DNA of 64,000 nt from Sphingomonas trueperi (GTDB lineage Bacteria > Pseudomonadota > Alphaproteobacteria > Sphingomonadales > Sphingomonadaceae): assembly GCF_011927635.1 (NCBI RefSeq), contig NZ_JAATJB010000010.1, positions 105,011-169,010 on the forward strand, given 5' to 3'. Of this stretch, positions 63,906-64,000 are shown one piece after another (position 1 is the stretch's first letter; each line of letters starts with the position of its first letter). The notes below the pieces were generated by a model, which ran no database searches, was not told where the DNA came from, and worked only from the letters and a program-made list of their open reading frames with translations. The position numbers were made by a program, and so were the translations under genes.

Positions 63906-64000
63906 TGACCTGCTCCCCAGAAATCATGCCATTGGTAAGTTAGCTCGTCAGATGGAGACGAGTGATGCGGCGAAGCCGATTTACCGAGGATCAGATCATT
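63906..64000 (+). mobile_element. Left end of an IS3-family insertion sequence
   Basis: The terminal-repeat-like TGACCTGCTCCCC at 63906 is followed 59 bases later by the start of an IS3 OrfA, the usual layout of an IS407/IS3-group element with its transposase reading rightward. The element continues beyond the window, so its other end and target duplication cannot be checked. Confidence 0.75.
63965..64000 (+). CDS. IS3-family transposase OrfA (3' end outside window)
   Basis: The first twelve residues, MRRSRFTEDQII, match the start of OrfA of IS3-family elements, which is a helix-turn-helix DNA-binding protein. A GGAGACGAG site precedes the ATG. Only the extreme N terminus is visible, so intactness and subgroup cannot be judged. 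Confidence 0.75.
   Translation, partial: MRRSRFTEDQII

Overview
The window is a GC-rich chromosomal segment of an alphaproteobacterium, most likely a Sphingomonas or close relative. This rests on gene content: ybgC-tolQRAB-pal, ruvA and ruvB separated by a reductase gene, hisG-hisD-nusB-thiL in one run, the giant NAD-dependent glutamate dehydrogenase, CobS/CobT, PAS_5-type and NrsF-type proteins, and intergenic hairpins of a kind common in sphingomonads. No rRNA or species marker is present, so the genus is an inference.

Positions 1-25,600 are mostly housekeeping: the end of plsY, dprA, topA, a DEDDh exonuclease, the Tol-Pal envelope operon (about 7.8-12.3 kb), an SPFH membrane protein with a ribbon-helix-helix partner, ruvA, ruvB, thiL, nusB, hisD, hisG and a large TonB-dependent receptor. 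Positions 25,600-44,600 mix core and accessory genes. They include a pirin, a PepSY/DUF2271/DUF4198/ApbE operon that looks like a flavin-dependent envelope redox system with a Fur-box-like palindrome upstream, convergent cobT and cobS, a detoxification cluster (HxlR regulator, three VOC proteins, a GST, DUF4287, DUF1428), a J-domain protein, bolA, a Nudix hydrolase, NAD-GDH and a PAS protein.

A tRNA-Thr(CGT) gene at 44,574 is followed at once by a P4-type integrase broken by two frameshifts, the usual scar of an old genomic island. From there to about 59.2 kb lies an accessory catabolic and stress region. It holds three related Asp-nucleophile alpha/beta hydrolases, a serine hydrolase, a crotonase resembling 6-oxocamphor hydrolase, three LysR regulators, an Old Yellow Enzyme, a GST, a peroxiredoxin, two short-chain dehydrogenases and an AhpD-like protein. 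One LysR gene is flanked on both sides by the same inverted repeat (CATTCC-N5-GGAATG), which suggests one regulator for both neighbouring transcription units.

The most interesting locus is 59,256-63,418, an apparently complete bufferin (gig/buf) copper-metallophore system. It encodes two different Cys-rich secreted precursors (a six-Cys BufA2 type and a four-Cys BufA1 type), one MNIO/DUF692 maturase, one HvfC/BufC-type partner, a DoxX membrane protein, an ECF sigma factor and its NrsF (DUF1109) membrane anti-sigma. Three promoter-like sites with the same layout, GTAACC-N16-CGTA, sit in front of the three transcription units. This points to a single autoregulated metal-responsive sigma regulon. 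An IS3-family element begins at the right edge of the window, about 0.5 kb beyond this locus.
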